A DNA stretch of 64,000 nucleotides from Bifidobacterium sp. WK041_4_12 (GCF_041080795.1 NZ_CP129674.1:1550001-1614000); one strand, 5' to 3'. Positions 50,897-59,641 are shown, counted from the first letter of the stretch. Numbers and translations: made by a program. Notes: a model not told the origin generated them from the letters alone.

Positions 50897-52144
50897 TCAG
50901 CGAAGAAAATCAGGGATATCGAGATCCCCGGAATCCGATGAATCATCGTCATCTGTGGAATCGTACTCACGTTGTTTCGGCTGGGCACTTTCCTGACGTT
51001 CAGGCTGAGCCTCGGCCGCCTGAACGACCCTGTGCTCGGATGTCTGATCCGAAGCGGATTCGTCAGACTGCGGCGCATCTGCAGTATGAATTGGGGTCAG
51101 TGGAGGCACGATTGGCTGGGCATTGCTCTCGGCCTTGTGCTGAGGTTGATGCTCGTTATGTGCACCTTCATCGTCATTCTTGGCGTTGGCATCGAATCCC
51201 GCAGCGATCACGGTCACTCTGACTTCATCGCCATAGGCATCGTCAAGCGCAAGTCCCCAGATGATCTGCGCTTCGGGATGGATGGCATTCTGCACCAGCT
51301 GTACGGCGGCTGAAGCCTCTTGCATGCTCAGATCAGTCGGGCCTGCAATGTTGATGAGCGCCCCATGCGCCCCTTCGATGCTTTCTTCGAGCAATGGCGA
51401 GCTGATGGCGATCTCGGCTGCCTGCGTTGCGCGATCCTCGCCTCGCGCGGCACCGATGCCGAAGAGCGCCGTTCCAGAATCCTTGAGGATTGCAGTCACA
51501 TCGGAGAAATCAACGTGAATGTATGAGTTCATCGTTATCAGGTCGGTGATGCCCTGCACACCTGCGAGCAATGCCGTATCTGCCGTCTTGAATGCATCCA
51601 TGACGCTGACTGTGCGATCTGAAAGATCGAGAAGACGGTCATTCGGAATGACGATCAACGCATCGACTTCATTGCGAAGGTTGGCGATGCCGGTTTCCGC
51701 TGATGATGCACGGCGAGGACCTTCAAAGGAGAATGGCCTGGTGACCACTGCGATGGTCAGTGCGCCGAGTTGACGAGCGCTTCGTGCGACAAGCGGGCTA
51801 GCTCCCGTTCCAGTACCGCCGCCTTCGCCTGCTGTCACGAATACCATATCGGAAGCCTTCAGTGCTTCTTCAATGTCAGATTGGTGATCCTGCGCCGCCT
51901 TGGCGCCTCTTTCAGGATCGGCACCAGCGCCCAAGCCACGACTGGAATTGTCCGACAACGAGATTTTGACATCCGCGTCTGATCGCAACAAGTCTTTCGC
52001 ATCGGTATTCACAGCCACGAATTCAACGTTCTGCAGACCTTCGGCAATCATTCGATTGACTGCGTTACCACCTGCACCACCAACGCCGACGACCTTGATG
52101 TTGGTTTTGTCGTTGAAATTGTCAATCTGGGCAATCTCGCTCAC
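50897..52144 (-). CDS. ftsZ: Cell division GTPase FtsZ
   Basis: 415 residues. Tubulin-like GTPase with VVGVGGAGGNAVNRM, the tubulin signature GGGTGTGASP, and the T7 loop NSYIHVDFSDV. A long Gln/Asp/Glu/Ala-rich linker ends in the conserved tail LDIPDFLR, which binds SepF and other partners. It forms the Z-ring. Gene order ftsZ-sepF-yggT-divIVA. Promoter elements probably lie in the 284-bp gap upstream. Confidence 0.98.
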   Translation of the reverse strand: MSEIAQIDNFNDKTNIKVVGVGGAGGNAVNRMIAEGLQNVEFVAVNTDAKDLLRSDADVKISLSDNSSRGLGAGADPERGAKAAQDHQSDIEEALKASDMVFVTAGEGGGTGTGASPLVARSARQLGALTIAVVTRPFSFEGPRRASSAETGIANLRNEVDALIVIPNDRLLDLSDRTVSVMDAFKTADTALLAGVQGITDLITMNSYIHVDFSDVTAILKDSGTALFGIGAARGEDRATQAAEIAISSPLLEESIEGAHGALINIAGPTDLSMQEASAAVQLVQNAIHPEAQIIWGLALDDAYGDEVRVTVIAAGFDANAKNDDEGAHNEHQPQHKAESNAQPIVPPLTPIHTADAPQSDESASDQTSEHRVVQAAEAQPERQESAQPKQREYDSTDDDDSSDSGDLDIPDFLR

Positions 52145-52428
52145 AGTAAGCTCCTGTTCTCACGCTTTGTTCCAACTCTATCGCAGTTCATACCCTTAAC
52201 AAGCGCAATTCTGGGCGTGTACCGTTGTTTTTTCCACAATTAACAACAATCCTCTCCCTAAGTTACCCAAGCCTAGTCGGAAGTTACGCCGTATTACAAC
52301 ATTGTCGAACAGCTGTGTCGAACAACAGCTGTGTCGGGCGCACAGCTGCATTCAACATGTCCGTATTCAACTCCGCCACATTCAGTCAGGTAAGAATCCA
52401 ACTAATACTGATCGATAATACCCAAGAA
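52145..52428. other. Intergenic region, ftsZ promoter and dusB 3' end
   Basis: No gene. It contains a weak TTGTT...AACAA hairpin around a T-run near 52225-52247, and repeats GTCGAACAGCTGT / GTCGAACAACAGCTGT / GTCGGGCGCACAGCTG at about 52304-52350. The ftsZ leader is in the part nearest 52145. Confidence 0.5.
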
Positions 52429-53634
52429 TTAATACGAGGCATCCATCGGATCATCACCAAACAACTGTTCGCGTTCCTCTGCTGGCAGACTTCGCGAATC
52501 AAGCCATCCGTAGGGAAGATGAACCTTCCTTGCATATCTGACACGTCCACGGGGCTGATCGGCAATTGCCATCGGGAATGGGGTGTCCTGATCGAAATCG
52601 GCAACCTTGGCATCGACGTCAGCGACGCTTTCGCATTCCATGAACTGCCTGCGCACCTCGCCACCGACCGGGAAGCCCTTGAGATACCAGGCGACATGCT
52701 TGCGAAGGTCGTGTACTGCCATCTTCTCGTCACCGTCATAGAAATCGGTGAGCAGTCTGGCGTGCTTACTGATGATCTGACCGATCTGACCAAGTGTGGG
52801 ATTGACCCTTGCGGATGATCCCGAGAACGCATTGGCGATGTCTGCGAAAAGCCAAGGCCGTCCCTGACAGCCTCGGCCGATGGCAACTCCGGCACAACCG
52901 GTCTGATACATCATTGCCAGGGCATCTTCGGCAGTCCAGATGTCTCCGTTGCCGAAGACTGGAATGCTCAGTTCCTGGGCGAGTTCACCGATGCGATTCC
53001 AATCGGCATGACCTCCGTAGTATTCCGCAGTCGTTCGAGCGTGAAGCGTCACTGCCGCACAGCCCTCCTCCTGCGCTATGCGACCGGCCTCAAGGAAGGT
53101 TTCATGCTCATGGTCGATGCCAACCCTGATTTTTGCAGTGACGGGAACGCCTGCCGGCTCGCATACGCTGATGACTCTGCGAATCAGCTCGGCGAATACA
53201 TCCAGCTTCCAGGGCAGCGCAGACCCTCCGCCATGGCGAGTTACCTTGGGAGCTGGGCATCCGAAGTTCAAGTCGACATGGTCGGCCATGTTGCCGTCCA
53301 CGACCATTGCAGCTGCCTGACGCGTGATCTCAGGATTGACGCCATACAATTGAAGGGATCGTGGATGTTCGCTAGGAGCGAAACGACATAGCCTGAAAGC
53401 CTTCGGATTCTTGGCAACCAAGGCACGAGCCGTAATCATTTCGGCCACGTAGAGACCATTCGGGCCGAACTCTTCGCACAGCACGCGGAACGGCCAGTTG
53501 GTAACGCCAGCCATCGGCGAAAGCATCACTGGAGTGTCAATATGGATGCCGCCGAGATCGATTCCGGGAAACTGCTCATTGGTGAGCGTTGCAGCAGATG
53601 TGCTGCTGTTGCCGTGACTGTCTTCTGAAAGCAT
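52429..53634 (-). CDS. dusB: tRNA-dihydrouridine synthase (DusB type)
   Basis: 401 residues. FMN-dependent TIM barrel: TPVMLSPMAGVTNWPFRVL, VDLNFGCPAPKVTRHGGGSAL with the catalytic Cys in NFGCP, TAKIRVGID, TLHARTTAEYYGG, PVFGNGDIWTAEDA and GVAIGRGCQGRPW. It reduces uridines in the D-loop of tRNA. The ATG at 53634 follows CGAGGAGGGAA; the longer frame to 53733 is leader. Confidence 0.95.
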   Translation of the reverse strand: MLSEDSHGNSSTSAATLTNEQFPGIDLGGIHIDTPVMLSPMAGVTNWPFRVLCEEFGPNGLYVAEMITARALVAKNPKAFRLCRFAPSEHPRSLQLYGVNPEITRQAAAMVVDGNMADHVDLNFGCPAPKVTRHGGGSALPWKLDVFAELIRRVISVCEPAGVPVTAKIRVGIDHEHETFLEAGRIAQEEGCAAVTLHARTTAEYYGGHADWNRIGELAQELSIPVFGNGDIWTAEDALAMMYQTGCAGVAIGRGCQGRPWLFADIANAFSGSSARVNPTLGQIGQIISKHARLLTDFYDGDEKMAVHDLRKHVAWYLKGFPVGGEVRRQFMECESVADVDAKVADFDQDTPFPMAIADQPRGRVRYARKVHLPYGWLDSRSLPAEEREQLFGDDPMDASY

Positions 53635-53756
53635 TTCCCTCCTCGATCCTTCATAGCGACCTGCAGACGACACGAACATCATCCGCATTCCCTGCATAAA
53701 CCTTCCCTTGAGCGCATAAGCCTTCGAGCACATGCGCCAATTGGATGGCAGTGGAA

Positions 53757-55274
53757 TCAGTAATTGCCACCGGCTTCAGCGACCTTGACGGGCGCAGATT
53801 CATCGATGCCCTGCTCCTTGGTCACGTCGACCGAGCCATCGGCTGCGGTTTGACCTGTTATCTTCGCCGGACCTTCAGGATAGCGGACGCGCTTCTCCTG
53901 AATGCGAACACGTACGTATTCCTCGACCTTGTCAAGGGCGATGCGTTCCTGCTTCATCGTGTCGCGATCACGAATCGTCACTGCATGATCGTCAATCGTG
54001 TCGAAGTCCACCGTGATGCAGAGCGGCGTGCCGATTTCATCTTCACGACGGTAGCGGCGTCCGATGGCTCCGGCTTCGTCGTAATCGATCATCCACTCGT
54101 TCTGGCGCAGGTCTGCGGCAAGGTTATGCGCAATCGTCTGCAGTGCAGGCTTCTTGGACAGTGGAAGCACGGCAGCCTTCACAGGTGCGAGCCTTGGATC
54201 GAGTCGCAGCACGGTACGACGGTCAACGCCGCCCTTCGTGTTAGGCGCTTCGTCAACGTCATAGGCGTCGACAAGGAATGCCATGAGCGAGCGGGTAAGA
54301 CCTGCGGCTGGCTCGATGACGAATGGCGTGTATTTCTCACCCGAAGCCTGATCGAAGTAGCTCAGATCCTCGCCAGAATGCTTCGCGTGCGCGCTCAAGT
54401 CGAAGTCGGTACGGTTGGCGACACCTTCAAGCTCACCCCACTCGGAACCTTGGAATCCGAAGCGATATTCGATGTCGACGGTGCGCTTCGCGTAATGGGC
54501 AAGCTTTTCCTTGGGATGCTCATAGTGGCGAAGATTCTCAGGGTTGACACCCAGATCGGTGTACCAGCGCGTGCGGGTATCAATCCAGTACTGATGCCAA
54601 TCCTCGTCAGTGCCTGGCTGGACGAAGAATTCCATCTCCATCTGCTCAAACTCGCGGGTTCTGAAGATGAAGTTTCCGGGCGTGATCTCGTTGCGGAAAC
54701 TCTTACCCATATTGGCAATGCCGAACGGGGGCTTGGAACGGGAAGAACCCATGACATTCTTGAAATCAACGAAGATGCCCTGTGCAGTTTCCGGACGCAG
54801 ATAGTGCAGACTGTTGTCGTCCTGAACCGGGCCGAGGTGGGTCTGGAGCATCATGTTGAAGTCACGCGGTTCGGTCCAGTTGCCCTTGGTGCCGCAGTCT
54901 GGGCATGGAATGTCTTTCAGACCGTCCTTGGGCTCGTGGCCATGCTTCTCCAAGTATGCCTCTTCCAAGGTGTCGGCTCTGTGACGCTTGTGGCAGGTCA
55001 GGCACTCGATCAGAGGGTCATTGAAAACGGTTACGTGGCCGGAGGCAACCCATACGGCAGTAGGCAGAATGATTGATGTGTCCACGCCGACCACATCGCC
55101 ACGGGTGACGACCATGGAACGCCACCATTCGCGCTTGATGTTGTCTTTCAGCGCGACGCCGAGAGGACCGTAATCCCAAGCGGAACGCGTCCCGCCATAG
55201 ATTTCTCCAGCCGGGAAAACGAAGCCACGACGCTTCGCCAGCGACACAACGGCATCAAGTTTGGATTCTGACAC
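53757..55274 (-). CDS. glyS: Glycyl-tRNA synthetase (class II, homodimeric type)
   Basis: 505 residues. It charges tRNA-Gly. N-terminus SESKLDAVVSLAKRRGFVFPAGEIYGG; class II motif 2 FRNEITPGNFIFRTREFEQMEMEFF; motif 3 AAGLTRSLMAFL; a zinc-type Cys set CLTCHKRH ... CPDCGTKGNW; C-terminal anticodon-binding domain. The start is GTG at 55274 after AGAGGTG; the frame to 55340 contains no homology. Large plus-strand ORFs opposite it are shadows. Confidence 0.97.
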   Translation of the reverse strand: MSESKLDAVVSLAKRRGFVFPAGEIYGGTRSAWDYGPLGVALKDNIKREWWRSMVVTRGDVVGVDTSIILPTAVWVASGHVTVFNDPLIECLTCHKRHRADTLEEAYLEKHGHEPKDGLKDIPCPDCGTKGNWTEPRDFNMMLQTHLGPVQDDNSLHYLRPETAQGIFVDFKNVMGSSRSKPPFGIANMGKSFRNEITPGNFIFRTREFEQMEMEFFVQPGTDEDWHQYWIDTRTRWYTDLGVNPENLRHYEHPKEKLAHYAKRTVDIEYRFGFQGSEWGELEGVANRTDFDLSAHAKHSGEDLSYFDQASGEKYTPFVIEPAAGLTRSLMAFLVDAYDVDEAPNTKGGVDRRTVLRLDPRLAPVKAAVLPLSKKPALQTIAHNLAADLRQNEWMIDYDEAGAIGRRYRREDEIGTPLCITVDFDTIDDHAVTIRDRDTMKQERIALDKVEEYVRVRIQEKRVRYPEGPAKITGQTAADGSVDVTKEQGIDESAPVKVAEAGGNY

Positions 55275-55355
55275 GGAACACCTCTTGTTGGATTTCACCA
55301 GGATTTGAACGAGTTCAAGGTTATAGCCACCGCGTGACACTGACAGGCTCTCTTA

Positions 55356-55388
55356 TCCTTGCTCATTCCTTGCTCATTCCTTGCTCTG
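55356..55388. repeat. Three 11-bp tandem repeats
   Basis: TCCTTGCTCAT (55356), TCCTTGCTCAT (55367) and TCCTTGCTCTG (55378) between glyS and the TPP riboswitch. Confidence 0.9.
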
Positions 55389-55440
55389 GCGAGCATTGCA
55401 GACGGTTTCATGTCTGCGTTGTCATTTAGTCTGAAAAGGT

Positions 55441-55522
55441 CGTGCAGGGGAACTCGCTTGAGTTGAGAAGGTACAACCTGACCCTTGGAACCTGTTGGTT
55501 AATACCATCGTAGGGAGGCATG
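55441..55522 (+). ncRNA. TPP riboswitch (THI element)
   Basis: Conserved blocks: CAGGGGAACTC, GAGTTGAGAAGGT, ACCTGACCCTTGGAACCTG, TTAATACCATCGTAGGGA. P1 can form between CGTGC (55441-55445) and GCATG (55518-55522). The ribosome site GGGAGG (55512-55517) is part of the aptamer's 3' end, so TPP binding should hide it and block thiM translation. Confidence 0.94.
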
Positions 55523-55524
55523 CA

Positions 55525-56586
55525 ATGACTGAATCATTGCCAAACGCATCATCAATACCAAACACATCATCACTGTCGTCATTATCATTATCATCGGCAT
55601 CGGCTTCGGAATCGGAATCGGCTTCGCCATTATCGTCAGCGCAATCAGAGGCAGTGCGAACAGCTGCAGTGCGATCAACTGCAGTGCGAACAGCGTCGAT
55701 TTCCAAGTCTTCGCAAAACCTGTCACTGAACGATCCCGTTCGTGAACGGATCAGGACAGCGTGCGAGGAAGTTCGTCAGAAAACGCCGCTCGCACAATCA
55801 TTCACGAATTTCGTAACCATCAACCTGGTTGCGAATGCGCAGCTTGCCGCAGGCGGGAGCGCGGCGATGAGCTTTCTACCCGATGACATCAAGGATATTG
55901 AGGCAATTTCCGGCGCAAGCTACATCAATGTCGGCACGCTCCTGCCCTCGTATGAGGACGCGCTGAAGGATATAGCCAAAAGCTTCTTCGAGCGCACATC
56001 ACTCTGGGTTCTTGACCCTGTGGCAGCAGGACTGGGCTCGACACGAACGCGGATACTGAAAGCTTTCGCCGAATACCCTCCAACAATCGTGCGCGCGAAC
56101 GCATCCGAAATCATTGCCCTGTGCGGCATTTGGGATATCAGCCTGAAAACGGATTCCAACGGCAAGGTGAATCGTCCTGCCGGCGTTGAATCCGTAGACG
56201 ACGTTGACAGCGCGACCCTTCATGCCATCGAACTCGCTCGGTACCTTCGTGAACATAACGCAACGCATACCGCAGCGGTTGCCGTTTCAGGAGAACGCGA
56301 TCTGGTAACCGACGGCGACCGTGTCTATCGGCTTCCCGGTGGCAATGCCATGATGACGAAAATCACCGGTGCCGGTTGCTCTCTGGGAGGTGTGACGGCA
56401 ACCTATCTGGCAGTAAGCGACCCATTGACCGCAGCACTCGCAGCTTCCCTGCATTTCAACTGCGCTTCCGAACAGGCTGGCACAGTAGCTCAGGGGCCTG
56501 GCAGCTTCCAGACAGCATTCCTGGATGCCCTGTGGCAGATTCAAGCTGCAGAAATCGCAGATTCAACCATCATTGACATGCATTGA
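55525..56586 (+). CDS. thiM: Hydroxyethylthiazole kinase
   Basis: 353 residues. It phosphorylates the thiazole alcohol in thiamine salvage. ThiM body from about residue 75: SFTNFVTINLVANAQLAAGGSAAM, YINVGTLLP, WVLDPVAAGLGSTRTR, NASEI, AAVAVSGERDLVTDG, and KITGAGCSLGGVTATYL with the catalytic Cys/Asp region. The N-terminal 70 residues are a low-complexity tail of Ser, Ala and Glu, including AVRTA repeats, absent from typical ThiM (about 270 residues). Under TPP riboswitch control. thiE follows after 76 bases. Confidence 0.94.
   Translation: MTESLPNASSIPNTSSLSSLSLSSASASESESASPLSSAQSEAVRTAAVRSTAVRTASISKSSQNLSLNDPVRERIRTACEEVRQKTPLAQSFTNFVTINLVANAQLAAGGSAAMSFLPDDIKDIEAISGASYINVGTLLPSYEDALKDIAKSFFERTSLWVLDPVAAGLGSTRTRILKAFAEYPPTIVRANASEIIALCGIWDISLKTDSNGKVNRPAGVESVDDVDSATLHAIELARYLREHNATHTAAVAVSGERDLVTDGDRVYRLPGGNAMMTKITGAGCSLGGVTATYLAVSDPLTAALAASLHFNCASEQAGTVAQGPGSFQTAFLDALWQIQAAEIADSTIIDMH
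55651..55695 (+). repeat. Three in-frame 15-bp repeats in the ThiM tail
   Basis: GCAGTGCGAACAGCT, GCAGTGCGATCAACT and GCAGTGCGAACAGCG encode AVRTA, AVRST and AVRTA. Confidence 0.9.
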
Positions 56587-56600
56587 AACATCAATCGTTG

Positions 56601-56650
56601 CATGAAGCAATACGCGATTACACGAAGAAATACGTGATTATACAAAGAAA
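56601..56650. repeat. 20-bp tandem repeat between thiM and thiE
   Basis: CATGAAGCAATACGCGATTA (56601) and CACGAAGAAATACGTGATTA (56621) match at 17 of 20 positions; a partial third unit TACAAAGAAA follows. Confidence 0.85.
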
Positions 56651-56662
56651 ATCGAGGAAAGA

Positions 56663-57400
56663 ATGAAAGTTTCAACGCAGGTCAATGATTTTCCTTCGTT
56701 ACGGAAGGTACTTGACATTTCGGCCTATCTGGTAATTGGGCCAGAGAACACGAATGGTCGTGACGTGGCAACGATAGTTAAGGAAGCGCTTGCAGGTGGA
56801 ATCACATGCGTGCAATTGCGCGCCAAGCACTCCGACGCTTCAGAAATCATCGCACTCGCCCGTCAGATTGCCGAAGTCATCGAAGCTGCTGGGAAGAGCG
56901 ATAGCGTCGCGTTCGTGATAGATGACCGCGTCGATGTCGCGTGGGAATGCAGATGCATGGGAATCAAGGTCGATGGCGTTCATGTCGGTCAGACTGACAT
57001 GGATGTTCACTACTGCAGACAGTTGCTCGGAGATAACGCGATCATTGGTCTTTCGGCGGCAACAGACAAACTTGTAGATTTGGTGAACGAGCTGGATGAA
57101 GGAGTCATCGACTATGTTGGCGCAGGCCCTGTGCATCCTTCCGTGAGCAAACCCGATTGCGGTGTGGGAGACGATGGGCAGATGCATGTTCTCGCCGTTC
57201 AAGGCATCAGCAGGCTGGCAGACATCAGCCGATACCCCGTTGTCGCTGGAGGAGGTGTCAGCGTTGCTGACGTTCCCGAACTGGCCCGAACCAAGGCTGC
57301 AGGATGGTTTGTTATCTCTGCCATAGCAGGTGCCGATGATCCACAGAAGGCAACGGAAGCTTTGGTCAAGGCATGGCGCTCGGTTCGGGACAGCCAATAA
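56663..57400 (+). CDS. thiE: Thiamine phosphate synthase
   Basis: 245 residues. It joins HMP-PP and thiazole phosphate. TIM barrel with AYLVIGPEN, CVQLRAKHSD, VIDDRVDVA (pyrophosphate/Mg Asp), VDGVHVGQTDM, IIGLSAAT, YVGAGPVHPSVSKPD and VAGGGVS. The LRAKHSD and VHPSVSK loops vary from the common LReK and GPif-T-tK, which is acceptable variation. Downstream of thiM; both probably belong to the TPP-controlled unit. Confidence 0.92.
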   Translation: MKVSTQVNDFPSLRKVLDISAYLVIGPENTNGRDVATIVKEALAGGITCVQLRAKHSDASEIIALARQIAEVIEAAGKSDSVAFVIDDRVDVAWECRCMGIKVDGVHVGQTDMDVHYCRQLLGDNAIIGLSAATDKLVDLVNELDEGVIDYVGAGPVHPSVSKPDCGVGDDGQMHVLAVQGISRLADISRYPVVAGGGVSVADVPELARTKAAGWFVISAIAGADDPQKATEALVKAWRSVRDSQ

Positions 57401-57431
57401 TTTCACATGTTCAATGCAAAAGGAGAATTTC

Positions 57432-57797
57432 ATGAGTGAAGCAGAAATAACGAAGGAAGCAGCATCTCAGGCCCAGTCCACGCAGACTGGCAATTACATC
57501 AATACCGTGGCCGCATTATCGATTGCGCCCAGCGGTGTGGGAGAAGAACTCTCCGAATATGTCGCTCAGGCAGTCAAGGTGATTCGTGACTCAGGATTGC
57601 CCAATGAAACGAATGCCATGTTTACGAACATCGAAGGAGACCTCGATGATGTGCTCGATGTCGTGCGCGATGCGACGCTGAAACTCGCAAATCAGGGCTT
57701 CCGCACCGGGGTGGTGCTCAAACTGGACATTCGTCCAGGTGTCAAGGGGCAGATTCATAAAAAAGCTGAACTTGTGGACGAGATTTTGAGCAAATAG
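57432..57797 (+). CDS. MTH1187/YkoF-type thiamine-binding protein
   Basis: 121 residues. After a polar tail of about 20 residues comes the MTH1187 ferredoxin-like fold: VAALSIAPSGVGEELSEYVAQAVKVIRDSGL, then MFTNIEGDLDDVLDVVRDATLKLANQGFRTGVVLKLDIRPG. Members bind thiamine or its pyrimidine part and often sit in thiamine loci, as here after thiE. The ATG at 57432 follows AAAAGGAGAA. Confidence 0.9.
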   Translation: MSEAEITKEAASQAQSTQTGNYINTVAALSIAPSGVGEELSEYVAQAVKVIRDSGLPNETNAMFTNIEGDLDDVLDVVRDATLKLANQGFRTGVVLKLDIRPGVKGQIHKKAELVDEILSK

Positions 57798-57819
57798 GCT
57801 CATTATTTTTCGCGATTGC

Positions 57820-57922
57820 GAGTTTTGCGGCAATTTTGAACTATAAACGGGTATTTTTGTTGACATTTCAAGATCATTTCACGGTTTTGGAGCATGTCTA
57901 CTTGATATAGGCAACAAAACTC
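57820..57922. repeat. 103-bp terminal-inverted-repeat element, copy 5 (hybrid)
   Basis: The left arm is the GCGGC type (GAGTTTTGCGGCAATTTT at 57820), the right arm the GTTGCC type (AGGCAACAAAACTC ending at 57922). Outside the arms GATTGC and GCAATC extend the inverted repeat. Between the convergent thiamine-binding gene and uppS. Confidence 0.88.
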
Positions 57923-57952
57923 GCAATCACCCTCGAAAATATCCCGTTTGCT

Positions 57953-58741
57953 CTATTTGGTGCCACCAAAACGGCGATCTCGATGCACATAGTCGTTAAT
58001 CGCGCGCCAGAGCACGTCGCGCCCGCAGTCTGGGAATAGTTCTGGAACAAAGTCAAGCTCAGAATATGCCGCTTCCCACGGCAGGAAGTTGCTGGTCCGC
58101 TGCTCCCCCGACGTTCTTATGACCAGATCGCAGTCGGGAATGTCTGGATTATATAGGTGCTCGGCAATCATCTTCTCCGTGACTCGATTGCCCTTGATCT
58201 TGCCCTTTGCGATTTCCTTGGCAATTTCAGAGGCCGCATCGGCTATTTCCGCACGTCCGCCGTAGTTGATGCAGAAAACAACATCGATGACATTGTTGTT
58301 TTTGGTCTGTTCCATGGCATCTTCAAGCTCGTTGATCACGGACTTCCACAGTCGCGGCTTTCTTCCCGACCAGCGGACACGCACCCCCCAGGCATTCATC
58401 TGCGATACGCGGCGGTGAATGATGTCGCGGGAAAATCCCATGAGAAAACGCACTTCACTTGGCGTGCGCTTCCAATTTTCCGTGGAGAAGGTGTACAGGC
58501 TCAGATATCGCACGCCAGCTTCGATTGCCCCGGCAATGATGTCGAACACCACAGGTTCAGCGGCCTGATGACCGTCGGTTCGTACCAATCCACGTTTCTT
58601 TGCCCAGCGTCCATTGCCGTCCATGATTACGCCAACATGACGAGGCACCTTGTTCTTGGGAAAATACGGAATCCTATCGGGCTGGGAAAATGGTGCTGCG
58701 GGCACATCCAGCGACTTGTAGTCGACGCGGTCAAAAGTCAT
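57953..58741 (-). CDS. uppS: Isoprenyl transferase (undecaprenyl diphosphate synthase family)
   Basis: 262 residues. Cis-prenyltransferase with HVGVIMDGNGRWAKKRGL (catalytic Asp), LSLYTFSTENWKR, NYGGRAEI, DLVIRTSGEQRTSNFLPWEAAYSE. It makes the lipid carrier for cell-wall synthesis; chain length (C50 or C55) is not deducible. The start overlaps recO by 4 bases (ATGA). Confidence 0.96.
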   Translation of the reverse strand: MTFDRVDYKSLDVPAAPFSQPDRIPYFPKNKVPRHVGVIMDGNGRWAKKRGLVRTDGHQAAEPVVFDIIAGAIEAGVRYLSLYTFSTENWKRTPSEVRFLMGFSRDIIHRRVSQMNAWGVRVRWSGRKPRLWKSVINELEDAMEQTKNNNVIDVVFCINYGGRAEIADAASEIAKEIAKGKIKGNRVTEKMIAEHLYNPDIPDCDLVIRTSGEQRTSNFLPWEAAYSELDFVPELFPDCGRDVLWRAINDYVHRDRRFGGTK

Positions 58742-59466
58742 ACATTCGAATCTAACAACCGCAGTGAACGAATTGGCCGTTCAAGATAGTATTCTCCCCA
58801 TTCCTCAACAAGTTCGTCAACTTTGGAGGTCAAATCGTGTGAATCCAGCAACGACCAGTCCCCGGAAAGCAGTGCATTCATCTGCGAGATCGATAGCGTA
58901 TCGATGACTCGTGCATCTGGCGTATGGTCTGCCAGACACATCATCCCGCCCATATGCACCGAAAAATAGCCAAGATCGTCGTGTCTTCCGCATACGACGC
59001 ATGAATCCATTCGAGGACTCCACCCAGCCAGAGAGAGCGCCCGCATGACATATGATTCGCCGGTCGCCTTGGGGCTGTGCCTGTGCTTGGCCATCGATGC
59101 GAGGGCTGAAACCAGCAGCGAGTATTGATCCAGTGAACGTTCATGCTCGGTACTGACAATCTTGTCAACCGCCTCGACGATGACACCTGAATTCATGTAC
59201 GCATCATAGTCCGCACAGATGGGGTCAGCGTATGTGGCGATGCTTACAGCCTGCGAGATCACGTCAAGATTGCGGCCTTGCGCAATGAGCACGTCGGCAC
59301 GCATGAAGGGTTCGAGCCTGCCGCCAAACCTCGAACGGGTTCGTCGCACACCTTTCGCCACTGCCCGCACCTTGCCATGCATCTTGGTGAGTAGGGTAAT
59401 GATGCGGTCAGCCTCTCCCAGCTTGACGGTTCTGAGGATCACACCTTCATCACGATAGGTTGCCAT
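58738..59466 (-). CDS. recO: DNA repair protein RecO
   Basis: 242 residues. An N-terminal OB domain (YRDEGVILRTVKLGEADRIITLLTKMHGKVRAVAKGVRR) is followed by a helical part with the zinc-type CVVCGR motif and a single downstream MMCLADH. It loads RecA with RecR. The ATG at 59466 (MATYRDEG) is preferred over 59478. Co-translated with uppS. Confidence 0.95.
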   Translation of the reverse strand: MATYRDEGVILRTVKLGEADRIITLLTKMHGKVRAVAKGVRRTRSRFGGRLEPFMRADVLIAQGRNLDVISQAVSIATYADPICADYDAYMNSGVIVEAVDKIVSTEHERSLDQYSLLVSALASMAKHRHSPKATGESYVMRALSLAGWSPRMDSCVVCGRHDDLGYFSVHMGGMMCLADHTPDARVIDTLSISQMNALLSGDWSLLDSHDLTSKVDELVEEWGEYYLERPIRSLRLLDSNV

Positions 59467-59600
59467 GGATTGGTCCAACCTCTTCTCTCACGCCGAAATT
59501 CGATAAGCCTGTAATTCTCTGCCTCGCATGAGCATGTGGCAGTTCTGCTCGCCACCATCTCATCACGTCAACACCTCGACACCTCAGCACCTTACCTCGC

Positions 59601-59628
59601 CATCCGAAGCACGTCATCCGAAGCATTG
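59601..59628. repeat. 14-bp tandem repeat
   Basis: CATCCGAAGCACGT and CATCCGAAGCATTG lie between recO and the membrane hydrolase gene. Confidence 0.75.
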
Positions 59629-59641
59629 CATGCATCTCACT

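Noticed and set aside
53745..55076. 443-codon plus-strand ORF opposite glyS
   Set aside because: It is the antisense shadow of a full-length, motif-complete glycyl-tRNA synthetase and encodes no recognisable domain.
5082..57922. The 103-bp elements as simple terminators
   Set aside because: The arms are separated by about 50-80 bases, there is no T-run, and separate classical hairpins exist at two of the loci (5210-5241 and 31095-31128).
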